Of a DNA stretch of 64,000 nucleotides, positions 37,042-45,888 are shown piece by piece (position 1 is the first letter of the stretch; every line of letters begins with the position of its first letter). Both the position numbers and the translations under genes were made by a program. Source of the stretch: Ornithinimicrobium cavernae (GTDB lineage: Bacteria > Actinomycetota > Actinomycetes > Actinomycetales > Dermatophilaceae); NCBI RefSeq assembly GCF_003121625.1, contig NZ_QDDJ01000005.1, forward strand, positions 1-64,000. Direction: 5' to 3'. The notes under the pieces were generated by a model that was given only the letters and a program-made list of their open reading frames with translations, did not search any database and was not told the origin of the DNA.

Positions 37042-37046
37042 GTGGA

Positions 37047-38306
37047 TCAGAGGGGCGGGGTGTCGGAGGAGGTGTCGGCCTTCTCCCGCATCCGCTCCAG
37101 CGAGCGGGCGGCCGCGTCGCGGCCACCCAGACCGTAGGCGAGGGCAGCAGCCAGTGCACCGCCGACGACCACGGCACCGAAGGCCAGGTTGATGATGGAG
37201 TCCGCGATGCCCATGTACTGCAGGCCCATCGCGGCGAACAGCACGAGGATGGCGTAGCGGATCACCGTGCTGGCAGTGCCGTCGCCGATGGCGTTGGACA
37301 CCAGCTTGGCCACCAGGAAGCCGGCGGCGATGATCGCGCCGCCGAACAGGACCCGGCCACCCAGCTCGAGGACCTCGTTGAGGATCTCGGTGATCTCCGG
37401 GAAGTTCAGGGCCCGCGCGGCCATGATGCCGAAGAACAGCATGATGCCGACCTTGACGATCGTGGTGATGACGCTGGAGGCGCTCCTGCCCTCCGGCACG
37501 ATGCCCATGCTGGCGATCGCCCGGTCGGTGCCCATGCCCTGGAGGGTGCTCTCGAGCAGGTCACCGGCGAACTTGGCGATCAGGTAGCCGATCCCCAGGA
37601 TGACCGCCGCGGCGATGATCGCCGGGATCGTGTTGAGGATGGTGTTCAGCATGGAGACGGCCGGGTCGGAGATGGCCGCGATCCCCAGGATCTGCAGGGC
37701 CGCGATCGAGACGACGATGAGGATGATCGCGAAGACCAGGTTGCCGATGATGGACGTCACCTTGGCACCGGTGCTGGGCTGCACGGCGGTCGCGCCGGTG
37801 GGCGCGCCCGGCTCGGCGGCGAGGGGCTGGCCGGCGCGGGCACGGTCACCAGTGATGGCGTCCGCGGCGGTCTCCGGCGACACCCGGCGCATCAGACCGT
37901 CGAGGTCCACCGCGTTGAGACCGGTCACGACCAGCTGCCGGACGATCTTGGCAATGACATAGCCGATGAAGAAGACGAAGCCGGCGCCGATGATGTTCGG
38001 GACGTACTGCAGAATCGCGTCGAGCATTCCCTGAATCGGAGTCAGCACGTCCCGCAGGGCAAACACCTGGAGGACGGCCACGAGACCGAACAGCCACACC
38101 AGGAGTGAGGCGATCTGCCCGATCGACTCACCGAGGGACTGGCCGTCATTTCCCTGGCGCTGCAGGGCCTTGATCTTGCCTACCAGTTTGCCTATCGCCC
38201 ATTTCACGACGCGGGCAAGAATCCAGGTCGCGATGAGGATGAGCAGGGCGATGACGACCTTCTGCGCCATCCCTGCCCAGTCGTAGCTGCTCCAGAAGTC
38301 GTCCAT
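37047..38306 (-). CDS. TM-helix-repeat membrane protein (PF05552, mechanosensitive-channel associated)
   Basis: 419 residues with several copies of the conserved TM-helix repeat found near MscS-type channels and in CmpX-like proteins: VVIALLILIATWILARVVKWAIGKLV (about 16-41), IIGAGFVFFIGYVIAKIVRQ, AAAVILGIGYLIAKFAGDLLE and GAIIAAGFLVAKLVSNAIG. The Gly-rich helices followed by charged amphipathic segments repeat four times. No MscS beta-domain is present. The ATG at 38306 has AAGGAGA. Likely role in membrane tension or ion homeostasis (inference). Confidence 0.82.
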   Translation of the reverse strand: MDDFWSSYDWAGMAQKVVIALLILIATWILARVVKWAIGKLVGKIKALQRQGNDGQSLGESIGQIASLLVWLFGLVAVLQVFALRDVLTPIQGMLDAILQYVPNIIGAGFVFFIGYVIAKIVRQLVVTGLNAVDLDGLMRRVSPETAADAITGDRARAGQPLAAEPGAPTGATAVQPSTGAKVTSIIGNLVFAIILIVVSIAALQILGIAAISDPAVSMLNTILNTIPAIIAAAVILGIGYLIAKFAGDLLESTLQGMGTDRAIASMGIVPEGRSASSVITTIVKVGIMLFFGIMAARALNFPEITEILNEVLELGGRVLFGGAIIAAGFLVAKLVSNAIGDGTASTVIRYAILVLFAAMGLQYMGIADSIINLAFGAVVVGGALAAALAYGLGGRDAAARSLERMREKADTSSDTPPL

Positions 38307-38530
38307 CGGTTGTCTCCTTGGTGCGTCTCGATGTCCAGAGGGCCATGGCGCCCTCCGAGTCAATGACCGTAGCCGAGATTGTCCGGGATGGCAGGTCGAA
38401 GATCACGAATCGGCAACGAAACAAGGCCGAGGAATCGATGGTCGCTCGCTATGTGGAATGTCTTGACGGGGTGCATCGCGTGCGCGTGATAGCGGATCCC
38501 CACGGCGTTGTCCACCCCCAGCGGGTCGGT

Positions 38531-38559
38531 TTGACCTGCCCTCCTGACCTTTCTAGGTT
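38531..38559 (+). promoter_or_regulatory. Promoter of the amino-acid ABC transporter operon
   Basis: TTGACC (38531-38536) and TAGGTT (38554-38559) are spaced exactly 17 bp, the clearest SigA-type promoter in the window. The start codon follows about 36 nt downstream of the -10. The upstream 38307-38530 stretch is AT-richer than its surroundings and holds no convincing gene. Confidence 0.75.
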
Positions 38560-38595
38560 CGACGGGTAAGACCTCCACGGAAGAAGGATCTACTG

Positions 38596-39426
38596 ATGAA
38601 GACCACGCCCAAGAACGGCCGGCGCGCCGGTGCACTCGTTGCGGTGGCTGCTGCCTCCCTGGCCCTGACGGCCTGCGGCGGCGGCGACCAGAAGCTGCTC
38701 AACGACGGCACGCTCGTCGTCGCGATGAGTGGTGAGTTCCAGCCCTTCAGCCACTTCGAGGGAGACCAGCTGACCGGCTTCGACTACGACATCGCTGTCG
38801 CGATCGCCGAGGAGCTGGAGCTCGAGCTGGAGACCCAGACCGGTGCTTTCGACAGCCTCATCCAGGGTGTCAAGAGCGACCGTTACGACGTGCTCATCGC
38901 GTCGATGACACCGACCGAGGAGCGCGACGAGCAGGTCGACTTCACGGACCCGTACTACCTCTCTGGTGCGACGGTCTTCGTGACCAACGACAGCGACTGT
39001 CAGGACCCGACCCAGATGGACAGCCCGGTCATCGGGGTGGCCTCCGGAACGACCTACGAGAGCTTCCTCAACGAGCAGGACTGGGTCGGCGAGATCCGCA
39101 CCTTCACCTCTGACATCACGGCGCTGGAGGACACGGAGGTCGGGCGCCTCGACGGCGGCATGACGGACCGGCTGGTAGGGCTCTACCAGATCGACCAGGC
39201 GGACCGTGACCTCCGTGCGTGCGGGGAGCCTCTCTACACCGAGGAGCCGGCCTTCGCCGTCCGTGAGGGCAACACCGAGCTCGTGGACGAGCTGAACGCA
39301 GCGTTGGCGACCATCATCGAGGACGGCACGTACGCCGAGATCTCGGAGAAGTGGTTCGGACAGAACATCCTCGAGTCCAGCTCCGGCCAGCCGGCAGATG
39401 ATGCCGAGCAGACCAGCGGTGACTGA
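38596..39426 (+). CDS. Polar amino-acid ABC transporter substrate-binding lipoprotein
   Basis: 276 residues with lipobox LTAC (Cys27) and a family-3 solute-binding fold: GEFQPFSHFEGDQLTGFDYDIA, GVKSDRYDVLIASMTPTEER and VDFTDPYY. The signature fits cystine, glutamine or polar amino-acid import. The ATG at 38596 follows GAAGAAGG. First gene of a three-gene operon. Confidence 0.93.
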   Translation: MKTTPKNGRRAGALVAVAAASLALTACGGGDQKLLNDGTLVVAMSGEFQPFSHFEGDQLTGFDYDIAVAIAEELELELETQTGAFDSLIQGVKSDRYDVLIASMTPTEERDEQVDFTDPYYLSGATVFVTNDSDCQDPTQMDSPVIGVASGTTYESFLNEQDWVGEIRTFTSDITALEDTEVGRLDGGMTDRLVGLYQIDQADRDLRACGEPLYTEEPAFAVREGNTELVDELNAALATIIEDGTYAEISEKWFGQNILESSSGQPADDAEQTSGD

Positions 39427-39435
39427 GCCCCGACG

Positions 39436-40176
39436 ATGAGCTTCTTCGACAGCTTCATCGAGTACGCGCCGCTCTTCCTCGAGGCGACCCTGGTGACCCT
39501 GCGCCTGACCGCGGTGGCCCTGGCCATCGCCATGGTGCTCGGCGGCGTGATCGCGTGGATGGCGATGAGCCGGTTCCGGCCGCTGCGCTGGTTGGCGACC
39601 GCCTACATCGGGGTCATCCGGGGCACGCCACTGATCGCCCAGATCTTCGTCCTGTACTTCGGCATCTCCGAGATCGCGAAGATGCCGGCGTTCTGGGCGG
39701 GGGCGCTCGCCCTGGCCGCGCACAACTCGGCCTACATCGCCGAGATCTTCCGCTCCGGCTTCCAGGCGGTCCCCAAGGGGCTCGTGGAGGCGTCCCGCTC
39801 GCTCGGCATGAGCAGGCGCAAGACCCTGCGCCGGATCCAGGCACCGCTCGCGCTGCGCACCACGCTGCCGGTGCTGGGCAACCAGTTCATCATCGCGGTC
39901 AAGGACTCCTCGCTCGTCTCCTTCATCGGGATGACCGAGCTCTTCCAGACCTCGCGCAACCTCCAGGCACAGAACTACGAGCCCCTGCAGATGTACCTCA
40001 TGGTCTCCGTGTACTACCTGGTCATCGTCCTGATCCTCACCTTCGTGGTGAACCGGCTCGAGTTCTCACTGAGCAAGCACCGGCGGCCGGTCGAGCAGGG
40101 CGCCACCACCGGGAGCAACGGTGGGGGCACACCACTGACCAGCGCGGCGAACCGGAAGTCGGAGGGCAGGCCATGA
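39436..40176 (+). CDS. Amino-acid ABC transporter permease (HisM family)
   Basis: 246 residues with about five membrane helices and the typical GVIRGTPLIAQIFVLYFG and EASRSLGMSRRKTLRRIQAP (EAA) segments. A hydrophilic C-terminal tail follows. It begins 9 bp after the binding protein and overlaps the ATPase by ATGA. Probably a homodimeric pore, since no second permease is present. Confidence 0.94.
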   Translation: MSFFDSFIEYAPLFLEATLVTLRLTAVALAIAMVLGGVIAWMAMSRFRPLRWLATAYIGVIRGTPLIAQIFVLYFGISEIAKMPAFWAGALALAAHNSAYIAEIFRSGFQAVPKGLVEASRSLGMSRRKTLRRIQAPLALRTTLPVLGNQFIIAVKDSSLVSFIGMTELFQTSRNLQAQNYEPLQMYLMVSVYYLVIVLILTFVVNRLEFSLSKHRRPVEQGATTGSNGGGTPLTSAANRKSEGRP

Positions 40177-40928
40177 CCAGCACATCCCAGGGGCAGCCCC
40201 TGGTCAGCATGCGCGACATCGTGAAGACGTTCGGCGAGAACGTGGTCCTCGACGGGGTGGACCTGGACGTCCACACCGGTGAGGTCGTGGTCCTCATCGG
40301 CCCCTCCGGTGCCGGCAAGAGCACTCTGCTGCGGTGCATCAACGGCCTGGAGAAGATCACCTCCGGGACCATCGAGGTGGACGGTCAGCGACTCAGCTAT
40401 CAGGAGGCGGAGATCAACCGCATCCGGTCGCGGATCGGCATGGTGTTCCAGGCCTTCAACCTGTTCCCGCACATGACCGTGGCGGAGAACATCATGATGG
40501 CTCAGCGCGACGTGCTGGGGCGCTCCGCGCAGGAGTCCCGGCAGCGCGCGGAGGAGCTCCTCGACCGGGTCGGCCTGGGTGAGAAGGCAGACGTCTATCC
40601 GGACAGCCTGTCCGGCGGGCAGCAGCAGCGGGTCGCGATCGCCCGGGCCCTGGCCCTCGACCCGGCAGTGATGCTCTTCGACGAGCCGACCTCGGCACTG
40701 GACCCCGAGCTGGTCGGTGAGGTGCTCCACGTGATGCGTGAGCTCGCCGACGCGGGCATGACGATGATCGTGGTCACCCACGAGATGCGCTTCGCCCGCC
40801 GCGCCGCCGACCGCGTCGTCCTCATGGCCGACAAGCAGATCGTCGAGGAGGGCACGCCGGAGGAGGTGCTCGACAACCCCACCAGCGAGCGCGGTCAGGC
40901 GTTCCTGCGCCAGCTCTCCGAGGAGTAG
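40173..40928 (+). CDS. Amino-acid ABC transporter ATP-binding protein (GlnQ-like)
   Basis: 251 residues: Walker A GPSGAGKST (near 44), Q-loop FQAFNLFPHMTV, signature LSGGQQQRV, Walker B VMLFDEPTSALDPE and switch VTHEMRFAR. Start coupled to the permease stop (ATGA). Its last 34 bp overlap the 3' end of the convergent rmuC gene. Confidence 0.95.
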   Translation: MTSTSQGQPLVSMRDIVKTFGENVVLDGVDLDVHTGEVVVLIGPSGAGKSTLLRCINGLEKITSGTIEVDGQRLSYQEAEINRIRSRIGMVFQAFNLFPHMTVAENIMMAQRDVLGRSAQESRQRAEELLDRVGLGEKADVYPDSLSGGQQQRVAIARALALDPAVMLFDEPTSALDPELVGEVLHVMRELADAGMTMIVVTHEMRFARRAADRVVLMADKQIVEEGTPEEVLDNPTSERGQAFLRQLSEE

Positions 40929-42124
40929 GACGGGGACCCCCCGCCCGTCACCGGGGTGGTCAGCGCCGGGTCGATCTCCTCCCGTGTGCCGGCCACCTCG
41001 GCCAGCTCCTCGGTGATGAGCTCGGGAGCCGTCAGCGGACGCACCGCTGCGGTCACCGGCTCGAGCGTCGGGTGGCCCGGACCGGCCACTCCGGCCTCCT
41101 GCAGGCTCCGGCTGGTGACCATGACCCGGGACTCGAGTGTGCCGATCATGCTGTTGTAGGTCTCCACCGAGCGGCGCAGGGCTGACCCCATGGCCGTGAC
41201 GTGCCTGCCCAGCGTCCCGAGGCGCTGGTGCAGCTCGCTGCCCAGACGGACGAGCTCGCGCGCGTTGCCCTCCAGGGTGTCCTGCTGCCAGGCGAAGGCG
41301 AGAGCCCGCAGCAGTGCCAGGAGCGTCGCGGGGGAGGCCAGCACCACCTTCCTGGACTGAGCGTGGTCGTAGAGGTCCGGGGCGGCCTGGAGGGCCGCTG
41401 CGAGCACCGCGTCGCTGGGCACGAAGCAGATCACCAGCTCCGGGCTGGTGCGGAACGCGCTCCAGTAGGCCTTCCCGGCCAGACTGTCGACGTGGCCGCG
41501 GAGGGCTCGGGCGTGCTGGCGCAGCAACCCGGTGCGCTCGTCGTGCGGGAGACCATCGGCCTGGGCGCGCAGGAACGCGCTGAGCGGAGCCTTGCTGTCC
41601 AGCACCAGCACCTTGTCCTGCGGCAGGTGGACGACGACATCCGGCCGCACCGTCACCTCGTGCTGGCTCACGGCGCTGACCTGCTCGTCGAAGTCGCAGC
41701 GCGCGAGCATGCCCGAGTGCTCCAGGATGCGGCGAAGCTGGGACTCGCCCCAGGTGCCCCGCACGCCGGAGGAGTTGAGCGCACCCGACAGGCCGGCGGT
41801 CTGTTCCCGCAGCTCAGCGGTCTGGCGTGCCACCTCGCCTAGTCGTTCGCCCACGGACCCGAACTGCTCCTGCCGGTCCCGCTCCAGCTCGCGGACCTGT
41901 GCCTCGACGCGGGACAGCGCCAGGCGGAGGGGGGCCAGCTCGGCGGCGGTCTGCCGGTCGTCCTCGTCCAGTGACTCACGGGCGGTCAGCCGCTCGCCCA
42001 ACAGGTCGCGCTCGGCCCGGGTGCGGGCCAGCGCGGCCGAGGCGGAGGAGCGGGCGAGCATCCATCCGATGAGCAGGCCGAGCGCTGCCGCGGCCAGTCC
42101 CACCAGGAGCGTCGAGGTGTCCAT
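40895..42124 (-). CDS. rmuC: DNA recombination protein RmuC
   Basis: 409 residues: an N-terminal membrane helix (about 5-25, LLVGLAAAALGLLIGWML), a long coiled coil (about 30-110), and a restriction-endonuclease-like domain with GTWGESQLRRILE, DVVVHLPQDKVLVLDSKAPLSAF and VICFVPSDAVLAAAL. RmuC limits inversion recombination at short repeats in E. coli. The ATG at 42124 is preceded in frame by GTG at 42130. The 3' end overlaps the ABC ATPase gene on the other strand. Confidence 0.93.
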   Translation of the reverse strand: MDTSTLLVGLAAAALGLLIGWMLARSSASAALARTRAERDLLGERLTARESLDEDDRQTAAELAPLRLALSRVEAQVRELERDRQEQFGSVGERLGEVARQTAELREQTAGLSGALNSSGVRGTWGESQLRRILEHSGMLARCDFDEQVSAVSQHEVTVRPDVVVHLPQDKVLVLDSKAPLSAFLRAQADGLPHDERTGLLRQHARALRGHVDSLAGKAYWSAFRTSPELVICFVPSDAVLAAALQAAPDLYDHAQSRKVVLASPATLLALLRALAFAWQQDTLEGNARELVRLGSELHQRLGTLGRHVTAMGSALRRSVETYNSMIGTLESRVMVTSRSLQEAGVAGPGHPTLEPVTAAVRPLTAPELITEELAEVAGTREEIDPALTTPVTGGGSPSYSSESWRRNA

Positions 42125-42217
42125 GGCCACACCGTGTCAGAGGGCACTGACAGAGCCGGGGAAAACGGCTTCCGCGGGTGTCGTCCTGCATGGGACTCTC
42201 GTCCGAGGAGGTGGGCG

Positions 42218-43537
42218 ATGGCGGATCACGACGAGTCGCAGCGCCCGCACGGGCGCGGCCTGCCCCGTGCGCTGACGCCGTTCCGGCACACCGCCTACCG
42301 CCGGCTGGGTGCCGCCCTGGTCTTCTCTCTGCTCAGTGGCGGGCTGTGGGTCGTCGCGCTGGTGTGGGAGGTCATCCGTCTGGGTGGCGGCGCGGGGGAG
42401 CTGTCGATGGTCACGACGACGTCGGCCATCGGCGTGGTCGTCGCTGCGCTGGCGGGGGGAGTGGTGGCCGACCGCGTCGCGCAGAAGACCGTGCTCGTGG
42501 CCGTGGAGGTGGCGCACGTCGGGTTGTTCGGGACGGCCGCCCTCCTGGCCCTCAGCGATCTCACCCAGCTCTGGCACCTCATGGTGATCGGCCTCCTCGG
42601 CGGTGTCGTCATGGCCTTCTACTTCCCGGCCTACTCCGCGTGGCTCCCGGCACTGGTGCCGGCTGAGGACCTGATGGCGGTCAACGGGATCGAGGGCATG
42701 TTGCGGCCGACCCTCCAGCAGGCCGCGGGGCCCGCCCTGGCCGGTGCCCTGATCGCGGCGCTCTCGCCCGGCGCGGCCATGGCCGCGGCGACCGGCTGCT
42801 CGGTGGTCGGTCTCCTGTTCCTGCTGGGGGTGCCACTCACCCCGGTGCGCCGCAGCGGTGACGAGCGCGGGGCCGACGGCCCGCTGCGCGCTCTGCTGGG
42901 CGACCTCGCCGAGGGCTTCCGCTACCTGCGGCGGACGCCCTGGTTCCTGGCCACGCTGCTGTTCGCCTCGCTCATGATCCTGGTCATGATGGGTCCGCTC
43001 GAGGTCCTCGTGCCCTTCCTGCTCAAGGACGGACTGGGCGGGGACGCGGGGGACCACGCGATGGTGCTGGCGGGGTTCGGCCTCGGTGGCGCTCTGGGGT
43101 CACTGGCCATGGCCTCGCTCCCCATGCCGCGGCGCTACCTCACCTGGATGATCCTCATGTGGGGCCTCGGGTGCCTGCCCTTCGTCGCCATGGGGTTCGC
43201 CACTGGCATCTGGCAGGTGGTCGGCTCGGCCGCGGTGCTCGGCGTCCTGTTCTCCGCGCCCACGGTCATCTGGGGAACGTTGCTGCAGCGTCGCGTGCCG
43301 TCGCACCTGTTGGGGCGTGTCTCCAGCCTGGACTTCTTCGTCTCCATCTCACTGATGCCGGTGTCCATGGCCATGGCGGGACCGGTGTCGACCCTCATCG
43401 GGCTCCGGACCACCTTCCTGCTGGCCGGCGTGCTGCCGGTGCTGTTCGCCGTGGTGGCCATCCTGTGGGCGCGCCTGCCCGAGGACGAGCTCAGCCACCC
43501 GTTGGGCGGAGACGCGTCGGCGCCGGTCGGCGTGTGA
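42218..43537 (+). CDS. MFS transporter (EntS/MFS_3 type)
   Basis: 439 residues with about twelve membrane helices. The N-terminal segment FRHTAYRRLGAALVFSLLSGGLWVVALVW and the GVVADRVAQKTVL loop are typical of MFS_3 exporters (siderophore, macrolide or other drug efflux). The ATG at 42218 has GAGGAGG at 42205-42211. No regulator or siderophore genes are adjacent, so the substrate is open. Confidence 0.9.
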   Translation: MADHDESQRPHGRGLPRALTPFRHTAYRRLGAALVFSLLSGGLWVVALVWEVIRLGGGAGELSMVTTTSAIGVVVAALAGGVVADRVAQKTVLVAVEVAHVGLFGTAALLALSDLTQLWHLMVIGLLGGVVMAFYFPAYSAWLPALVPAEDLMAVNGIEGMLRPTLQQAAGPALAGALIAALSPGAAMAAATGCSVVGLLFLLGVPLTPVRRSGDERGADGPLRALLGDLAEGFRYLRRTPWFLATLLFASLMILVMMGPLEVLVPFLLKDGLGGDAGDHAMVLAGFGLGGALGSLAMASLPMPRRYLTWMILMWGLGCLPFVAMGFATGIWQVVGSAAVLGVLFSAPTVIWGTLLQRRVPSHLLGRVSSLDFFVSISLMPVSMAMAGPVSTLIGLRTTFLLAGVLPVLFAVVAILWARLPEDELSHPLGGDASAPVGV

Positions 43538-43590
43538 GGGCAGCGGCGGTGCCAGCCTGTGCCGGACACCGCCGCCTTGTGCCGGATCAC

Positions 43591-43722
43591 TCAGACGAGG
43601 TCCTCGCCCCTGCGTCGGGCACTGCGCCACTCGCCGAAGAACGCCCGGCTGATCACGAAGAGCACAGCGGCCACGAGGACGGGCCACATCAGGACGTAGA
43701 TGGTCAGGACGGTCGTGCTCAT
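43591..43722 (-). CDS. 43-residue membrane partner of the solute symporter
   Basis: Encodes MSTTVLTIYVLMWPVLVAAV continuing to FFGEWRSARRRGEDLV: one membrane helix (about 5-27) and a basic cytoplasmic tail. Its ATG overlaps the symporter stop (ATGA), with GGGAG 8-12 nt upstream inside the symporter gene. Short proteins like this are found after some sodium/solute symporter genes as putative transporter small subunits. A regulatory or assembly role is inference. Confidence 0.8.
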   Translation of the reverse strand: MSTTVLTIYVLMWPVLVAAVLFVISRAFFGEWRSARRRGEDLV

Positions 43723-45443
43723 CGGAGGCTCCCTGCAGTCGTCGGGTCGAGGTCATCGCGGTCGTCGCGTGAGAGGGCGGCGCCGACGGGTGTCGGTGTC
43801 GCCTCTGCCGGCGTCTCGTCGAAGTCACCGGTGCGGCGCCGGATGAGGGCGAAGTCGAACGGCTCGGAGTTGCCGACCGACATCGCCCAGCACACGACGG
43901 TGCTCACCGCGTAGGCCACCAGCGAGGCCGAGAGGGTGGCGTACTCGTGGAGCGCGCCGATGGCGAAGGGCGCGGCCGCCAAGGAGGCCAGGAGCCCGAC
44001 GACGCGCGCCACCCGCAGCCCGAAGAAGCCGAAGGACATCAGCCCCAGGACCACACCGACACCGACCACGGCAATGAGGTCGATCGCGATCGCGAGCAGA
44101 CCCGTCATCGGGATCAGCTCGAACCGGACGGGGAGGAACAGGGCCAGCGCCGCGATGACGGCCGTGGTGAACGCCCGGTTGGTCACCTTGTTCCAGTAGA
44201 AGCTGGCGATCACCGGGAAGACCAGGGCACCCCACAGTGCACCGACGAAGACCAGCAGGTCCAGGATGTTGAGCTGGAGGCTCGCAAAAGCGACCGCGAC
44301 GGCCGAGGCCAGCACCATGGTGGCGCGGCCCACGAGCAGCATCACCTTGGGGTTCGCCGCGTCCTTTCCTGCCACGTTCTGCCCGTAGATGTCGGCCATG
44401 GCGATCGAGGACAGGGCCGACAGGTCGGAGTCCGCGGTGGAGGAGAGCGCGCCGATGATCATGATGAAGAAGACGGCGATGAGCACCGGCGGGAGGTACT
44501 CCGAGGCCATCTGGGGCACCAGGTTGTTGACCTCGCCCCCCTCGGGGGTGATGCCGAGGTAGAGGGCCAGGACACCCAGCATGCCGACGCCGATGACCAT
44601 CGCCCCGTAGCCGACGGTGGCGGTGATGAAGGTCGGCCTGATCAGGTCCTCGCGCACGGCGAACAGGCGCTGGGCGATGGTCTGGTTGCCGATCGCGTAG
44701 GCCAGCACGGCCGCGATGTAGGGCGCTCCCTGGTTCATGAACGCGTCGCTGGAGAAGAAGCTCTCCTGCTGGGCGGTGACGTGGATGGCACCGGTCTCGA
44801 AGGCAGCCGGGAACCCGGCGGCGAAGAAGATAACGGGCACCAGGACGGCGACGGCTCCGAGCATCGCCACGACCTGCACGAAGTCGGTGAGCACGGAGGC
44901 GCGGAAGCCCGACCACAGCGTGTACAGCAGCACGCCGGAGGCGACCATGAGGACGCCCTGGATGAAGGTGAAGGGGGACAGCATGCTGATCAGCACGCCG
45001 CCGGCGATGAAGTTGGACATCAGGCTGATCACGCTGCCCACGACGTTGGAGCCGGCGAGCATCAACTGGCTGGAGCGGCCGTGCCGCGCGCGCATCACCT
45101 CCGCCAGGGTGTGTGCCCGCGGGGCGACTGCGCGGATCCGTTTGCCGAAGGGGTAGATGAACAGGATCATCAGGGCGCCCCAGAGGCCGTAGTGGATGGG
45201 TCCGGAGATGCCGTATGTGTAGCCCGACGTGGCCGAGGCGTACATCGAGGAGGCCCAGATCCAGGTGGCCGTCATGCTCGCGGCGGAGATACCGAAGCCG
45301 ACGTTGTTGCCGGCCGTCATGTAGTCGTCGGCGTTCTCCTCGCGCTTGCCGATCCGGGTGGAGATGTAGAAGGTGCCGCCGTAGAAGAGCAGCAGGAGGG
45401 CAACCACCGAGAGGGTGCCGAACTGGAACGTCGAGTCGTCCAA
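43719..45443 (-). CDS. Sodium:solute symporter family protein
   Basis: 574 residues with about 13 membrane helices in SSS/SLC5 style: ENADDYMTAGNNVGFGISAASMTATWIWASSMY, GPIHYGLWGALMILFIYPFGKRIR, GNQTIAQRLFAVRED and GALSSTADSDLSALSSIAMADIY. The pattern is close to urea/short-organic-acid branches but the substrate is not identifiable. TTG at 45443 is chosen because AAGGA lies 9 nt upstream; the frame remains open to 45509. Translationally coupled to a 43-residue partner. Confidence 0.88.
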   Translation of the reverse strand: MDDSTFQFGTLSVVALLLLFYGGTFYISTRIGKREENADDYMTAGNNVGFGISAASMTATWIWASSMYASATSGYTYGISGPIHYGLWGALMILFIYPFGKRIRAVAPRAHTLAEVMRARHGRSSQLMLAGSNVVGSVISLMSNFIAGGVLISMLSPFTFIQGVLMVASGVLLYTLWSGFRASVLTDFVQVVAMLGAVAVLVPVIFFAAGFPAAFETGAIHVTAQQESFFSSDAFMNQGAPYIAAVLAYAIGNQTIAQRLFAVREDLIRPTFITATVGYGAMVIGVGMLGVLALYLGITPEGGEVNNLVPQMASEYLPPVLIAVFFIMIIGALSSTADSDLSALSSIAMADIYGQNVAGKDAANPKVMLLVGRATMVLASAVAVAFASLQLNILDLLVFVGALWGALVFPVIASFYWNKVTNRAFTTAVIAALALFLPVRFELIPMTGLLAIAIDLIAVVGVGVVLGLMSFGFFGLRVARVVGLLASLAAAPFAIGALHEYATLSASLVAYAVSTVVCWAMSVGNSEPFDFALIRRRTGDFDETPAEATPTPVGAALSRDDRDDLDPTTAGSLR

Positions 45444-45565
45444 ATGAATCAGTCCTTGGTCGTCGTGGTCGGGAACGAGCGGCCGTGCCCCAGGGCAGGG
45501 CTGAGCCACCGGATCGAGCGGTCACCACCTCGTCTCATCTCGTGCGCCGCGCAGCTGGCACAGCG

Positions 45566-45596
45566 GAACGCTGCGCACCGGTGGTGCGCAGCGTTC
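45566..45596. repeat. Perfect 14-bp inverted repeat upstream of the symporter
   Basis: GAACGCTGCGCACC (45566-45579) pairs perfectly with GGTGCGCAGCGTTC (45583-45596) across GGT. It lies 123 bp upstream of the symporter start, with no gene ending nearby on the plus strand, so it could be an operator or a leader-RNA hairpin rather than a terminator. Confidence 0.65.
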
Positions 45597-45796
45597 ATCG
45601 TTCGCCCGGGTGGTGGCTGCCGATCGGCGCCAGCTCGTCCCGGCGTGGGCTCACCCGCTCAACCGCGGTCGGGCCGGATTCGGCCCCGGGTCGGGGATGT
45701 AGGACGCCATGACCGTAGCACGGGGCAGGGTCGGCCCCTCCCGGACCTCCCTGCGGGAGGGTCGGTCACCCGCGGGGGAGGAGACCTGGTGAGGGG

Positions 45797-45822
45797 GTAT
45801 GCCGACGCCCCCGTCGGCATAC
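45797..45822 (-). terminator. Terminator-like hairpin after the lipoprotein gene
   Basis: GTATGCCGACG (45797-45807) and CGTCGGCATAC (45812-45822) form a perfect 11-bp stem with a CCCC loop, about 67 bp past the stop of the minus-strand lipoprotein gene. Confidence 0.65.
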
Positions 45823-45888
45823 TGCCTGACGGGGGCGCTGGGTCGGGTGGGGAGAGGTCGAGGGTCGGCGGGCCGCCCTCTCGCCGGG

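Larger units (their letters stand above)
45444..45888. other. 445-bp intergenic region with two hairpins
   Basis: No credible gene is visible between the symporter start and the lipoprotein stop. It should hold the symporter promoter (not identified). A perfect 14-bp hairpin lies at 45566-45596 and an 11-bp terminator-like hairpin at 45797-45822. Confidence 0.6.

Noticed and set aside
38318-38569. Small plus-strand ORF of 83 codons before the amino-acid transporter
   Set aside because: It contains the strong promoter TTGACC-17-TAGGTT and has no domain, so it is treated as leader DNA, though the AT-richer composition is odd.
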